From Cellulomonas dongxiuzhuiae (GTDB lineage: Bacteria > Actinomycetota > Actinomycetes > Actinomycetales > Cellulomonadaceae): a stretch of 64,000 nucleotides of DNA. The notes beneath the pieces are model-generated. The model searched no databases. It was not told the origin of the DNA and saw nothing but the letters and a program-made list of their open reading frames with translations. The DNA is taken from positions 2,790,001-2,854,000 of the forward strand of contig NZ_CP076023.1 of the NCBI RefSeq assembly GCF_018623035.1, read 5' to 3'. A program made the position numbers and the translations under genes. Of the stretch, positions 21,236 through 31,762 are shown piece after piece (the stretch's first letter is position 1; the number at the start of each line of letters is the position of its first letter).

Positions 21236-22779
21236 CGGGCGATCCCGTCCTTGTCCATCGTCATGAAGTGCATGAGGTGCTCCTGGGTCGCGTCGGCCCG
21301 GGCCACCTCGCCGGTGACGCGGCCCTGGCTGAGCGCGTAGATGCGGTCGCAGACGCCCAGGAGCTCGGGCAGCTCGGAGGAGATGACGAGCACGCCCTTC
21401 CCCGCGTCGGCGAGCTTGTTGATGATCGTGTAGATCTCGTACTTCGCACCGACGTCGATGCCGCGCGTCGGCTCGTCGAGGATCAGCACGTCCGGGTCGG
21501 CGTAGAGCCACTTGGCCAGCACGACCTTCTGCTGGTTGCCCCCGGACAGCTTGCCGACCAGCGCCATGACGGTCGGCGTGCGGATGTTGAGGTCCTTGCG
21601 GAACCGCTCGGCGATGGTGGACTCGGCCTCGCGGTCCACGACGCCCGCTCGCGAGAGCTTGTCGAGCGACGCGGCGGAGATGTTGTGCTGCACGGTGTCG
21701 ATGAGGTTGAGACCGAACCGCTTGCGGTCCTCGGTCGCGTACGCGATGCCGTGCCGGATCGCCTCCTGCACGGTGCCGGCCGTCACCTCGACGCCGTCCC
21801 GGAAGAGGCGTCCGGAGATCCGGGTGCCGTACGAGCGGCCGAAGACGCTCATCGCGAGCTCGGTGCGACCAGCACCCATCAGGCCGGCGAGGCCGACGAT
21901 CTCACCGCGCCGCACCGTCACGCTCGCGCCGTCGACGACCTTGCGCGCCTGGTCGACGGGGTGGTGCACGGTCCAGTCCTCGATGCGCAGCACCTCCTCG
22001 CCGATGTCGGGGGTGTGCTCGGGGAACCGGTGGTCGAGCGGGCGCCCCACCATGCCGCGGATGATCCGCTCCTCGGTGACGTGCACGTCGCCGCGCATGT
22101 CGAGGGACTCGATCGTCTCGCCGTCGCGGATGATCGTCGTGGTGTCCGCGATCGCCTCGATCTCGTTCAGCTTGTGGCTGATGATGATCGACGTGATGCC
22201 CTCGGCGCGCAGCCCCTCGATGAGCGTGAGCAGGTGGGCGCTGTCCTCGTCGTTGAGCGCGGCGGTCGGCTCGTCGAGGATGAGCAGACGCACCTCCTTG
22301 GACAGCGCCTTGGCGATCTCCACCAGCTGCTGCTTGCCGACGCCGATGTCGGTGACCCTGGTGTCGGGGCGCTCGGAGAGCCCCACGCGGTCGAGCAGGC
22401 GGGCGGCCTCGGAGTTGGTGCGGTTCCAGTCGACGACGCCGCGTGCCGCGCGCTCGTTGCCGAGGAAGATGTTCTCGGCGATCGACAGGTAGGGCGAGAG
22501 CGCGAGCTCCTGGTGGATGATGACGACGCCCTGGCGCTCGGAGTCGCGGATGCCGCGGAACTCCTGCACCTCGCCGTCGAGGACGATCTCGCCCTCGTAG
22601 GTGCCGTGCGGGTAGATGCCCGACAGGACCTTCATCAGCGTCGACTTGCCCGCGCCGTTCTCACCGCAGATGGCGTGGATCTCGCCGCGGCGCACCGCGA
22701 GCGTGACGTCGGAGAGCGCCTTGACGCCGGGGAAGGTCTTGGTGATGCCGCGCATCTCGAGGATGTGCTCGGTGTCCAT
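21232..22779 (-). CDS. Multiple-sugar ABC transporter ATP-binding protein, two fused domains (GguA/MmsA/XylG)
   Basis: 515 residues with two ATPase halves. The first has [16 protein letters not shown] and Walker [12 protein letters not shown] with ISHKLNEI; the second has a degenerate P-loop ([16 protein letters not shown]), signature [15 protein letters not shown] and [15 protein letters not shown]. This asymmetry is standard for the RbsA/XylG/MmsA family. It powers uptake of xylose, glucose, galactose or arabinose together with the following permease and the upstream binding lipoprotein. Confidence 0.95.
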   Translation of the reverse strand: MDTEHILEMRGITKTFPGVKALSDVTLAVRRGEIHAICGENGAGKSTLMKVLSGIYPHGTYEGEIVLDGEVQEFRGIRDSERQGVVIIHQELALSPYLSIAENIFLGNERAARGVVDWNRTNSEAARLLDRVGLSERPDTRVTDIGVGKQQLVEIAKALSKEVRLLILDEPTAALNDEDSAHLLTLIEGLRAEGITSIIISHKLNEIEAIADTTTIIRDGETIESLDMRGDVHVTEERIIRGMVGRPLDHRFPEHTPDIGEEVLRIEDWTVHHPVDQARKVVDGASVTVRRGEIVGLAGLMGAGRTELAMSVFGRSYGTRISGRLFRDGVEVTAGTVQEAIRHGIAYATEDRKRFGLNLIDTVQHNISAASLDKLSRAGVVDREAESTIAERFRKDLNIRTPTVMALVGKLSGGNQQKVVLAKWLYADPDVLILDEPTRGIDVGAKYEIYTIINKLADAGKGVLVISSELPELLGVCDRIYALSQGRVTGEVARADATQEHLMHFMTMDKDGIAR

Positions 22780-22818
22780 GTGTCCTCGCTGGATGGTCCG
22801 GACCGGCCGGCGGGGTCC

Positions 22819-23949
22819 TCAGAGGCCGAGGTCGTCGGCCGAGTAGAACTCCGAGTCGACGAGCACCTCGACCGTGTCCGGCGTGATCACCTGCGGCTGC
22901 AGCAGGTAGGTCGGGACGGTCTTCTCCCCGTTGTCGTAGGTCTCCTCGTCGTTGACCTCGACGTCCTCGCCGGCGACGATCTGCTCGATCATCGTGGCGA
23001 CCTGGTCACCCAGCGCGCGGGTGTCCTTCCAGACGGACATGGACTGCTTGCCCGCGATCATGTTGAGCACGTTCGCCTGGTCGGCGTCCTGGCCCGTCAG
23101 GACCGGGTAGCCGTCGCCCGGCGCGTAGCCGTTGCCCTCGAGGGCCTGCGCGATGCCCAGCGCCAGCGAGTCGTTGGGCGACAGGACCACGTCGACCTTG
23201 GCGCCCCCGGCGTAGAACGAGTTGAGCCGGTTCTCCATCTCGGACTGGGCCGTGTCGGAGCTCCAGCCCTGGATCCCGATGGACTGCCAGTCGTCGTTCG
23301 TCGCCGGCTGCTTGCCCGACGGGACGACGAGCTTGCCGCTCTCGACGTACGGGGACAGGACGTCCCACGCGCCGGCGAAGAAGAACTTCGCGTTGTTGTC
23401 GTCGGGCGACCCGGCGAACGGCTCGAGGTTGAACGGGCCGGCGGCGTTCTCGAGGTCGAGCGCCTCGACGATGAACTCGCCCTGCATCGTCCCGACGCCG
23501 TAGTTGTCGAACGTCGCGTAGTAGTCGACGTTCGGGGTGCCGAGCAGGAGACGGTCGTATGCGATGACCGTGATGTCCGCGTCGGCCGCCTGCTGGAGGG
23601 TCGGCGCGAGGGCCGTGTCGTCGATGGGGGCGATGACGAGGACGTCGGCGCCCTGGTTGATCATGTTCTCGAGCTGGGTGATCTGCTGGTCGACCTTGTT
23701 GTCGGCGTACTGCAGGCTCGTCTCGTAGCCGGCGTCCTGCAGCAGACCCTCGAGGTGCGCCCCGTCGCGGTTCCACCGCTCCAGGCTCTTGGTCGGCATC
23801 GCGATGCCGACCACGGTGTCCTCGGCGGCCGCCGCGCCGCCCGTGCTCTCGGGCTCGGCCTCACGCTCGGTGCTGCAGGCCGCCATGGACCCCACGAGCA
23901 CACCTGCGGCGACCATCGCGATCGCGCTCTTCTTCCACGCCAGTGACAT
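22819..23949 (-). CDS. Sugar-binding lipoprotein of the multiple-sugar importer (ChvE-like)
   Basis: 376 residues. Lipoprotein signal with the lipobox Gly-Ser-Met-Ala-Ala-Cys near residue 28, then a periplasmic-binding fold: VGIAMPTKSLERWNRDG, QQITQLENMINQGADVLVI, YDRLLLGTPNVDYYATFDN and VLSPNDSLALGIAQAL. The ERW-RDG entrance and YDRL loop match the ChvE/xylose-binding branch that takes several aldoses. AAGGGAG lies before the ATG. It leads the operon binding protein - ATPase - permease, and its strong hydrophilic body would be anchored on the outer face of the membrane. Confidence 0.93.
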   Translation of the reverse strand: MSLAWKKSAIAMVAAGVLVGSMAACSTEREAEPESTGGAAAAEDTVVGIAMPTKSLERWNRDGAHLEGLLQDAGYETSLQYADNKVDQQITQLENMINQGADVLVIAPIDDTALAPTLQQAADADITVIAYDRLLLGTPNVDYYATFDNYGVGTMQGEFIVEALDLENAAGPFNLEPFAGSPDDNNAKFFFAGAWDVLSPYVESGKLVVPSGKQPATNDDWQSIGIQGWSSDTAQSEMENRLNSFYAGGAKVDVVLSPNDSLALGIAQALEGNGYAPGDGYPVLTGQDADQANVLNMIAGKQSMSVWKDTRALGDQVATMIEQIVAGEDVEVNDEETYDNGEKTVPTYLLQPQVITPDTVEVLVDSEFYSADDLGL

Positions 23950-24015
23950 CGTTGTCCGCTCCCTTGAGTTCGCCGCTCGATCGGTCGGGACGTCCGTCGT
24001 CGCGACCACCCGGGT

Positions 24016-24031
24016 CCGGCAGCAGTGCCGG
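24016..24031 (-). promoter_or_regulatory. Short dyad in the leader of the sugar-importer operon
   Basis: CCGGCA and TGCCGG around GCAG, about 67 bp before the binding-protein start. Slightly further upstream GTTGCATTCAAG (24052-24063) loosely resembles the MalR-like repeat in front of the pullulanase gene. Either could be an operator; neither is proven. Confidence 0.3.
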
Positions 24032-24237
24032 GGAGCCAGGTACGGCTTCGCGTTGCATTCAAGACCTGAAGGCATCGCCGGGGCAAGTGCCGTGACCATT
24101 CCGTGTCCTGACACCCGTCCGCCACGACGGCGCGCCACTCGGGCGGTTGGCGGCGCGTGCAGCGGGACGATGACGGACAAAGGTCCCGCGGTGTCTTCGA
24201 CGGATGAAGGCACCGCCCGAGCCGGCCGCGCGCCCGG

Positions 24238-27200
24238 TCAGCCGCACACGCCGGGCCACCAGCGCTCGAGCAGCCCGCACACGTGCCGCCACGCGCCGGT
24301 GGCACCGTGGCCGCGCGACGCCTGCTCCTGCAGGACGGCCACCGTCCGGGCCGGGACGGTCACCGCACCGGTCGAGCGGTCGTACACGGTCGTCCGCACC
24401 ACCGGGTCGGCGCCGCCGGCCTGGACCGGGGACAGCGCGTAGGCCCGGCCCGCGAGCGCGGGCACGCGCTGCGTCGTGGGCTCGTCGGACGCGTTGACGA
24501 CCACGAGCAGGCCGTCGAGCCGGTGGTCGACGTCGGTGCGCCAGCGGCGCGCGGACGCGTCCCAGCCCGCCCGGTCCTCGACGTGCATGACGACGACACC
24601 GGGTGCGGCGTCCGGACCCGCGCCGGGGAACGTGACCTTCTGCTCGATCAGCCGGGCGTCCCCCAGCCGGAAGAGGCGGGTCGAGGACCGCAGCTCGAGG
24701 AGCTCGGCGGCCGCGGTGCCCGCCGTCGCGATGTCCTGCGGCGTCGGCACGAGCGCGGGGTCCGCCAGCAGCGGCTGCTGGTACGGCCACTTCGCGGCGT
24801 TGTCGGCCGCGGGGGGCAGCCCGCGTGCGAAGCCGTTGGTCCGCCCCGACCAGTCGAGCACGTTGAACCAGTCCCCCGAGTCGTAGGAGTTGCGGTCGAG
24901 GGACTTGCTGCGCAGCAGGTCGGCACCGGCGTGCCAGAAGGACGGCGTCTGCGCGAGCGTCGTCGTCGCGAGCGACACGGTGTTCATCCGCACGCGGTCG
25001 GCCATGGGAGTGCCCTGCGGCAGCTTGAGGTACAGGTTGTCGAAGAGCGTCTCGTTGTCGTGCGCGTCGACGTACGTGACGACCTCCTCCGGGGACTCGG
25101 CGTAGCCCGCCGGCTGCCCGTTGTAGTCGATCTCGTCGCCCCGCCGGACCGTCCCGTCGCTCGTCGGCAGCCGGTAGGCCCGCAGGTTGCCGGCCATGCC
25201 GAGGCGCACGAGGTCCGTCTGGTGCCGCAGGCGCGCGAGCTGCTCGTCCGGCGTGCCGTTGACGGGCGCACCGTTCGGGTCGGTGAAGGCACCGGACCCG
25301 AAGCCCTGCACGCGCGGGTCCTCGTCGAAGGGCCCGCCGCCGCGCACGGCGTCGCGCAGCCGGTCGGAGAACGTCCCGATCCCCGTGCCGCCGAGCTGAC
25401 CCTGCGTGGCCTGCTCGAAGAGCCGGTCGTCCGCGACCTCACCGAAGTTCCAGCCCTCGCCGTAGAGGTAGACCCGGCGGCCGTCGACGCCGTCCTCGCG
25501 GGGCGTCAGCCGGTCGAGCGCGGCGCGCACGGCCTCCATCGTCTGCCGCGAGTGGTGCCCCATGAGGTCGAACCGGAAGCCGTCGACCTTGTGGTCCCGC
25601 GCCCACGTCACCACCGAGTCGACCATCATCTTCTCGGCCATCGCGTGCTCGGTGGCGACGTTCTGGCAGCACGTCGACGTCTCGACCTGGCCCGTGGCGT
25701 TCAGGCGGTGGTAGTACCCGGGCACGACGCGGTCGAGCACGCTCTTCGCGTCCTGGCCGCTGGCCGCCGTGTGGTTGAACACCTGGTCGAGCACGACCTG
25801 CAGGCCGTCGGCGTGCAGCGCGCCGACCATCGAGCGGAGCTCCGCGATGCGCGCGCCCCCGTGGGCGTCGACCGCGTACGAGCCCTCGGGCGCGCTCCAG
25901 TGCCACGGGTCGTAGCCCCAGTTGAACGCGTCCTGTCCCGCCACGGCCGTCACGCACTCCTGCTGGCGCGGCGAGTCGGGCGGCAGCGACGCGAGGTCGC
26001 ACGCGGGGGTGGCCTGCGCGGACCGGTCCTCCTCGATCGACGCGATGTCGAACGTCGGCAGCAGGTGCACGGTCGTCAGGCCCGCGTCGGCCAGTGCGCG
26101 CAGGTGGTCGCGCCCGTCGCTGCTGCGCACCGCGAACGCGCCGTAGGTGCCGCGCAGCCGCTCCGGCACCGTGGCGTCGGAGATCGAGAAGTCCCGCACG
26201 TGCAGCTCGTAGATCGTCTGGTCGACGGGGCGGACGACCGGCTGGGCCGTGCGCTCCCACTGCCGGGGCCGGTACCGGGAGTCGTCCAGGTCGACCAGCA
26301 CGCCGTGCGTGGAGTTGAGCGTCAGCGCGACGGCGTACGGGTCGGTGACGCGGTTGACCTCGACCCGGCCCGTGGTGGGCGCGTAGACCGTCACCTCCCA
26401 CAGGTACGCGGCACCGTCCCAGCCCTGGGGGCCCGAGGCCGTCCACGACCCGTCGGGCTGCCGCTGCCCCGCCACGCGCACGGGCTCCGCGGACGTGTCG
26501 ACGGCGCCGCGCCGGTCGGCCGGCCACACCAGCAGGTCGACGCCCTGCGCCGTGGGGGCCCACAGCGCGAGGGACGGCCTGCCCTTGGCCCACGTCGTGC
26601 CCAGCGCGCGCTTCGCCGCGCGGCCGCTGTAGAGGTCGTCGAGGACACCCGGCACCTGCACGCCGGTCACGGCCTGGCCGACGTCGTCGGCGTCGGCCTG
26701 CCGCACGAGGACCTGCCCGGTGAGCAGGCGCTCGACCGTGCGCCGGTCGGCGTCCACGCGCAGCGCGACGTACCCGTCGAGCGTCGGGAACCGCGCGAGC
26801 TGCGCGTCGGTGAGCCCGCCCGGCACGACCGCGAGCGCAAGCTCCTCACCCCCCGTGACCTGCCCGTCGACGACCTCGAGCGACGCGTCGGCCGCCGCGT
26901 GCAGCGAGAACCGCAGCGTCGCCGGGTCGGTGCCGCTCGCGACGAACGACGCCGGCCAGGCGAGCGTCCGCGCGTCGACCCAGTGCGCCGCGAGCTGCCC
27001 GGTGCCGGGCAGCGGCGCATCGGTGACCTGCACGGTCAGGACGTGCGTCGTCAGGTCGTAGACGAACGACACGGGCCTGCCGCCCGGCGCGGTGAACGCG
27101 ATGTTCGCACCGTCCCGGACGCCGTCGGCGCCGTAGTTCTCCGCCCACGACAGGCCGTGCGCGACCTTGAGCTCGTAGGTGCCCGCCGCCAGGTCGGGCA

Positions 27201-30135
27201 GCGTGAGCGTCGCGGTGCCGTCGCCGTCGCCGTCGACCAGGGCCGTGGCCAGGCATGCCGGGTCCCAGTCGGCCGCGCAGCCCGCCTCGCTCTGGAACGA
27301 GCCCGGCAGGGTCAGCAGGGGGCCCTGCGCCGAGGTCGTCACCTGGTGCGTCGTCGCGTCGTAGACGAACGTCACCTCCTGCGGGCCGTCACCCGTGACC
27401 GTGTAGGTGAGGTTCGCGCCGCCGGGCGCACCGCCCGCGCCGTAGTTCTCGTCCCACGTGCCGCCGACGGCGACCTTGTACTCGTACGACCCGGGCGGGA
27501 TCGAGAACGTGCCGTGGAACACCACGCCGTTGGTGGACGTGAGGCGCGCGGCCTCGCAGCCGGGCTGCCAGTCCCCCGGGCAGCCCATGGCGGCGTTGTG
27601 GCTGCCGGGCACGGTGACGGGGGTCTCGCCCGGGTCCGGCGGCGGCTCGACGCCGTCGACCGCGACCCCGACGCTCGCGTACGTCGAGGCGGCGCTGCGG
27701 TGGCCCGTCACGTCCTGGCGCACCGCGCGGTACTCGACGAGCGTCCCTGCCGCGAGCCCGCGGACGTCGTGGAAGACGCGCGGTGCCGTCGTCTCGGCCG
27801 TGCCGAGCGCCGTCCACGCGTCGTCGCCCACCACGCGGTAGGCGAACGACGTGGCGGCGGCGGCGTCGTCGACGTCGGCGGCCACCGGCGCGAGGCCCGC
27901 GAGCGCGGCACCGGCGCCGGGCGCCTCGAGCGTGATCACGTCGTCCCCGGCCGCCACGGTGGCGCCGGCCCGCAGGACGAGGGAGCCGAACGCGGGCACG
28001 CTCAGCGCGACCGTCCCGTCCGCGCCGGCCACCACGGGCGCGCCGGGCACGACGTCCGTGCCGGACGTCGCGAGCAGCGGCGTGAACGTGGCACCGGGCG
28101 TCAGCGTGTCGACGGTGACGCTCGCGGGGTCCGCCGCGTTGTTGAGCGCGACGAGGTGCTCGACGTCGTCGTCACCGAACCGCGAGAACGCGTACACCGG
28201 CCCGGCGGCGTACCGCTCGACCTGCGCGCCCGTCGTCAGCGCGGGCGTGGTCGCGCGCAGCGCCCCGAGCGCGGCGACGTGCGCGTACAGGGGCGCGTCC
28301 GTGTCGTACCGGTCGACCGACCCCGCCGGGGTGCCGTCGAGCAGCGCCTGGTCGGCGTACTCCTCGACCTGCGTCGCGAACAGCGACTGGCGGGCGTCCT
28401 TGTCGGTGCCCCCGAGGGAGCCGTCGCCGACGAAGCCCTGCTCGTCGCCGTAGTACACGACCGGCTGACCGCGCGTGAGGTACATCAGCGCGTGCGCGAG
28501 CCCGGACCGCGCCTGCCCGTCACCCGCGTCCTTGACCGCGTGGCCGATGCGGCCCATGTCGTGGTTGCCGAGGAACGTCGGCAGCGCCTGCGCGCTGCTC
28601 GTGGGCGTCGTGTACAGGTCGTCGCTCGCGAACAGCGACTGCAGGCCGGCCGCCGGCAGGCCCTTGGCGTAGCTCGCCGCGGCCGCCTGGAAGGAGAAGT
28701 CGAGCACGGCGTTCATGTCGGTCTCGCGCACGTAGGGCGCGGTCAGCGCGGCGTCGGCGTCGTACACCTCGCCGAACATGAAGAAGTCCGGGTTGCCGAC
28801 CGCGGCCGCGTGCTGCGCGATCGCGCTGGTGAACACGTCCCAGAACTCGCGGTTCACGTGCTTGACGGTGTCGATCCGGAAACCGTCGACCCCCAGGTCC
28901 ACCCACGCCTCGTAGACGTCGACGAAGCCCTGCACGACGTCGGGGTGCTCGGTCATGAGGTCGTCGAGGCCGGTGAAGTCGCCGTAGGTGACCGACTCCC
29001 CCGTCCACGTCGAGTCGCCGCGGTTGTGGTAGAGCGTCGGGTCGTTGAGCCACGCCGGGACCTTGACGTCGGCGTCCGCGGGGTCGACGACCGGCGTGTA
29101 CGGGAACGACGTCGCGGCGTCGAGGTCCGGGAAGTCGGCGCTGCCGGCGACGTCGGCCGGGTCGAACGGCTCGCCCGCGGCGTCGCGGTACGGCCGGGTC
29201 GCCTGGTCGACGTACGCGTGCTCGCCCTCGGCGTAGTCGATGACGTCGGCCGTGTGGTTGGTGATGATGTCGAAGTACACCTTCATGCCGCGCGCGTGCG
29301 CGTCGGCGATGAGGGCCTCGAGCTCGGCGTTGGTGCCCAGGTGCGGGTCGATGCGTGTGAAGTCCGTGATCCAGTACCCGTGGTAGCCCGCCGAGGCGTC
29401 GGCCCCGGCGCCCTGGACGGGGCGGTTGAGGAACGACGGCGTCAGCCAGATCGCCGTGGTGCCCAGGCCCTCGATGTAGTCGAGCCGGCCCCGCAGTCCC
29501 GCGAGGTCGCCGCCGTGGTAAAAGCCCTTGTCGGTCGGGTCGAGGCCGGTGACCGTGCGGTCGCCCTCGAGCCCGCCGGTGTCGTTGGACGGGTCGCCGT
29601 CGGCGAACCGGTCGGTGAGCACGAAGTAGAGCTGCTCGCCCGCGCCGGGGTCGCGCGCGGGCTCGGCGACGATGCCGGCGTCGGCCTCGGTGTACCCGCC
29701 GGCGAGGTCGTCGACGACGACGGAGGTGCGGCGGGTCGCGTCGTCGTAGGTGAACGTCAGGTCAGCGGGGCCCGCGAGCACGAGCGGGGTGTTCGCCTCG
29801 CCGCCGTCGGCACCGGCGGACCCCTCCCACGTGCCGTCGAGCGCGACCTTCCACTCGTGCGCGCCACCGGGCACCTCGAACGTCGCGGAGAACCGGCCGG
29901 GGACGCCGGTCGGGGCGAGCGCGGTCGCCGCGCAGGTGGGGTCCCAGTCGGCCGGGCACCCGAGCTCGTCCTGCAGGCTCCCGACGAGCGTGACGGCAGC
30001 GGCCGCGGCGGCGGCGGGCGTCGCGGGCAGCGCCGCGACGGCGCCGGTCGCGGCGATCGCTGCGGCGGCGAGGCCCGCGAGCGCACGCCGTGCGGTCCGG
30101 GGAGCGGGGGGACGTGGCGAGGCGGCGCCGACCAT
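24238..30135 (-). CDS. Secreted bifunctional alpha-amylase/pullulanase (two GH13 domains)
   Basis: 1965 residues. Signal peptide to about residue 45. An X25-like starch module (about 48-140, CPADWDPTC) precedes a GH13 amylase with nucleophile D422 (DGFRIDTVKH), acid E456 (FGEVYD) and D526 (GNHDMG). A fibronectin-like stretch and two more X25 modules (from about 841 and 942) follow, then pullulanase N-terminal/CBM48 regions and a second GH13 with D1523 (DGFRFDLMGHH), E1560 (GEGWNFGE) and D1693 (DAHDNE). Both active sites are intact. It should cut alpha-1,4 and alpha-1,6 links of starch or glycogen outside the cell. AAGGAG precedes the ATG. Confidence 0.95.
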   Translation of the reverse strand: MVGAASPRPPAPRTARRALAGLAAAAIAATGAVAALPATPAAAAAAAVTLVGSLQDELGCPADWDPTCAATALAPTGVPGRFSATFEVPGGAHEWKVALDGTWEGSAGADGGEANTPLVLAGPADLTFTYDDATRRTSVVVDDLAGGYTEADAGIVAEPARDPGAGEQLYFVLTDRFADGDPSNDTGGLEGDRTVTGLDPTDKGFYHGGDLAGLRGRLDYIEGLGTTAIWLTPSFLNRPVQGAGADASAGYHGYWITDFTRIDPHLGTNAELEALIADAHARGMKVYFDIITNHTADVIDYAEGEHAYVDQATRPYRDAAGEPFDPADVAGSADFPDLDAATSFPYTPVVDPADADVKVPAWLNDPTLYHNRGDSTWTGESVTYGDFTGLDDLMTEHPDVVQGFVDVYEAWVDLGVDGFRIDTVKHVNREFWDVFTSAIAQHAAAVGNPDFFMFGEVYDADAALTAPYVRETDMNAVLDFSFQAAAASYAKGLPAAGLQSLFASDDLYTTPTSSAQALPTFLGNHDMGRIGHAVKDAGDGQARSGLAHALMYLTRGQPVVYYGDEQGFVGDGSLGGTDKDARQSLFATQVEEYADQALLDGTPAGSVDRYDTDAPLYAHVAALGALRATTPALTTGAQVERYAAGPVYAFSRFGDDDVEHLVALNNAADPASVTVDTLTPGATFTPLLATSGTDVVPGAPVVAGADGTVALSVPAFGSLVLRAGATVAAGDDVITLEAPGAGAALAGLAPVAADVDDAAAATSFAYRVVGDDAWTALGTAETTAPRVFHDVRGLAAGTLVEYRAVRQDVTGHRSAASTYASVGVAVDGVEPPPDPGETPVTVPGSHNAAMGCPGDWQPGCEAARLTSTNGVVFHGTFSIPPGSYEYKVAVGGTWDENYGAGGAPGGANLTYTVTGDGPQEVTFVYDATTHQVTTSAQGPLLTLPGSFQSEAGCAADWDPACLATALVDGDGDGTATLTLPDLAAGTYELKVAHGLSWAENYGADGVRDGANIAFTAPGGRPVSFVYDLTTHVLTVQVTDAPLPGTGQLAAHWVDARTLAWPASFVASGTDPATLRFSLHAAADASLEVVDGQVTGGEELALAVVPGGLTDAQLARFPTLDGYVALRVDADRRTVERLLTGQVLVRQADADDVGQAVTGVQVPGVLDDLYSGRAAKRALGTTWAKGRPSLALWAPTAQGVDLLVWPADRRGAVDTSAEPVRVAGQRQPDGSWTASGPQGWDGAAYLWEVTVYAPTTGRVEVNRVTDPYAVALTLNSTHGVLVDLDDSRYRPRQWERTAQPVVRPVDQTIYELHVRDFSISDATVPERLRGTYGAFAVRSSDGRDHLRALADAGLTTVHLLPTFDIASIEEDRSAQATPACDLASLPPDSPRQQECVTAVAGQDAFNWGYDPWHWSAPEGSYAVDAHGGARIAELRSMVGALHADGLQVVLDQVFNHTAASGQDAKSVLDRVVPGYYHRLNATGQVETSTCCQNVATEHAMAEKMMVDSVVTWARDHKVDGFRFDLMGHHSRQTMEAVRAALDRLTPREDGVDGRRVYLYGEGWNFGEVADDRLFEQATQGQLGGTGIGTFSDRLRDAVRGGGPFDEDPRVQGFGSGAFTDPNGAPVNGTPDEQLARLRHQTDLVRLGMAGNLRAYRLPTSDGTVRRGDEIDYNGQPAGYAESPEEVVTYVDAHDNETLFDNLYLKLPQGTPMADRVRMNTVSLATTTLAQTPSFWHAGADLLRSKSLDRNSYDSGDWFNVLDWSGRTNGFARGLPPAADNAAKWPYQQPLLADPALVPTPQDIATAGTAAAELLELRSSTRLFRLGDARLIEQKVTFPGAGPDAAPGVVVMHVEDRAGWDASARRWRTDVDHRLDGLLVVVNASDEPTTQRVPALAGRAYALSPVQAGGADPVVRTTVYDRSTGAVTVPARTVAVLQEQASRGHGATGAWRHVCGLLERWWPGVCG

Positions 30136-30197
30136 CGGGACTCCTTCGTCGCGGCACGTCGTCGTGCCGTCGGTGGCTGTCCCCGCGACCGTAACCC

Positions 30198-30218
30198 GTT
30201 GCAAGAAGTTGCAGCAAG
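30198..30218. promoter_or_regulatory. MalR-like direct repeat upstream of the amylase-pullulanase
   Basis: Two adjacent 10-bp repeats, GTTGCAAGAA and GTTGCAGCAA, 63 bp before the start codon. Read on the gene's strand they give CTTGCTGCAA and TTCTTGCAAC. CTTGCA-type repeats are the known MalR operator elements of streptomycete amylase and maltose genes, so maltose-inducible control is inferred. No malR gene is in the window. Confidence 0.55.
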
Positions 30219-30295
30219 GGTTTCGGTCATCACGTGCGTTCCGGACCATCGCGGCAGGTCCCAGGACGGCCAGGTCCGCCCGGTGCCAGGGGCGC

Positions 30296-30466
30296 ACGGG
30301 GACCGTCGACGACCACCTCGCCGGGCTCGACCCGGGCGGCGCCGCCGTGGTGGCGCACGTGTACGACCTGGCCCGCGAGGTCGTCCCCGACGCCCAGCAG
30401 GGCACGGGCTACGGCATGCCGGGCCTCGTGCACCGCGGCAAGCCGCTGCTCTCGGTCATGCGCTGA
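30296..30466 (+). pseudogene. Remnant of a DUF1801 (YdhG/iron-chaperone-like) gene
   Basis: About 56 codons read GTVDDHLAGLDPGG, VVAHVYDLAREVVPDA and GTGYGMPGLVHRGKPLLSVMR, the N-terminal half of DUF1801 proteins, which are normally about 110-120 residues. The frame stops at TGA right after SVMR, so the second half is missing. The codon where the start is expected is ACG, and no ATG or GTG lies in frame nearby. Both ends therefore look damaged. It lies in the gap between the pullulanase promoter and mdh. Confidence 0.55.
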
Positions 30467-30571
30467 GCGGCCCGTCCCGCTGCGGCACCGCGTCGCGCGT
30501 CCGGCAGGGCCACGAGCGCGTGCGCGACACGCCGCGGACGCACCCGGATCGCGACGCGCACGCGCGGCGGC

Positions 30572-31762
<1,191 letters not shown>

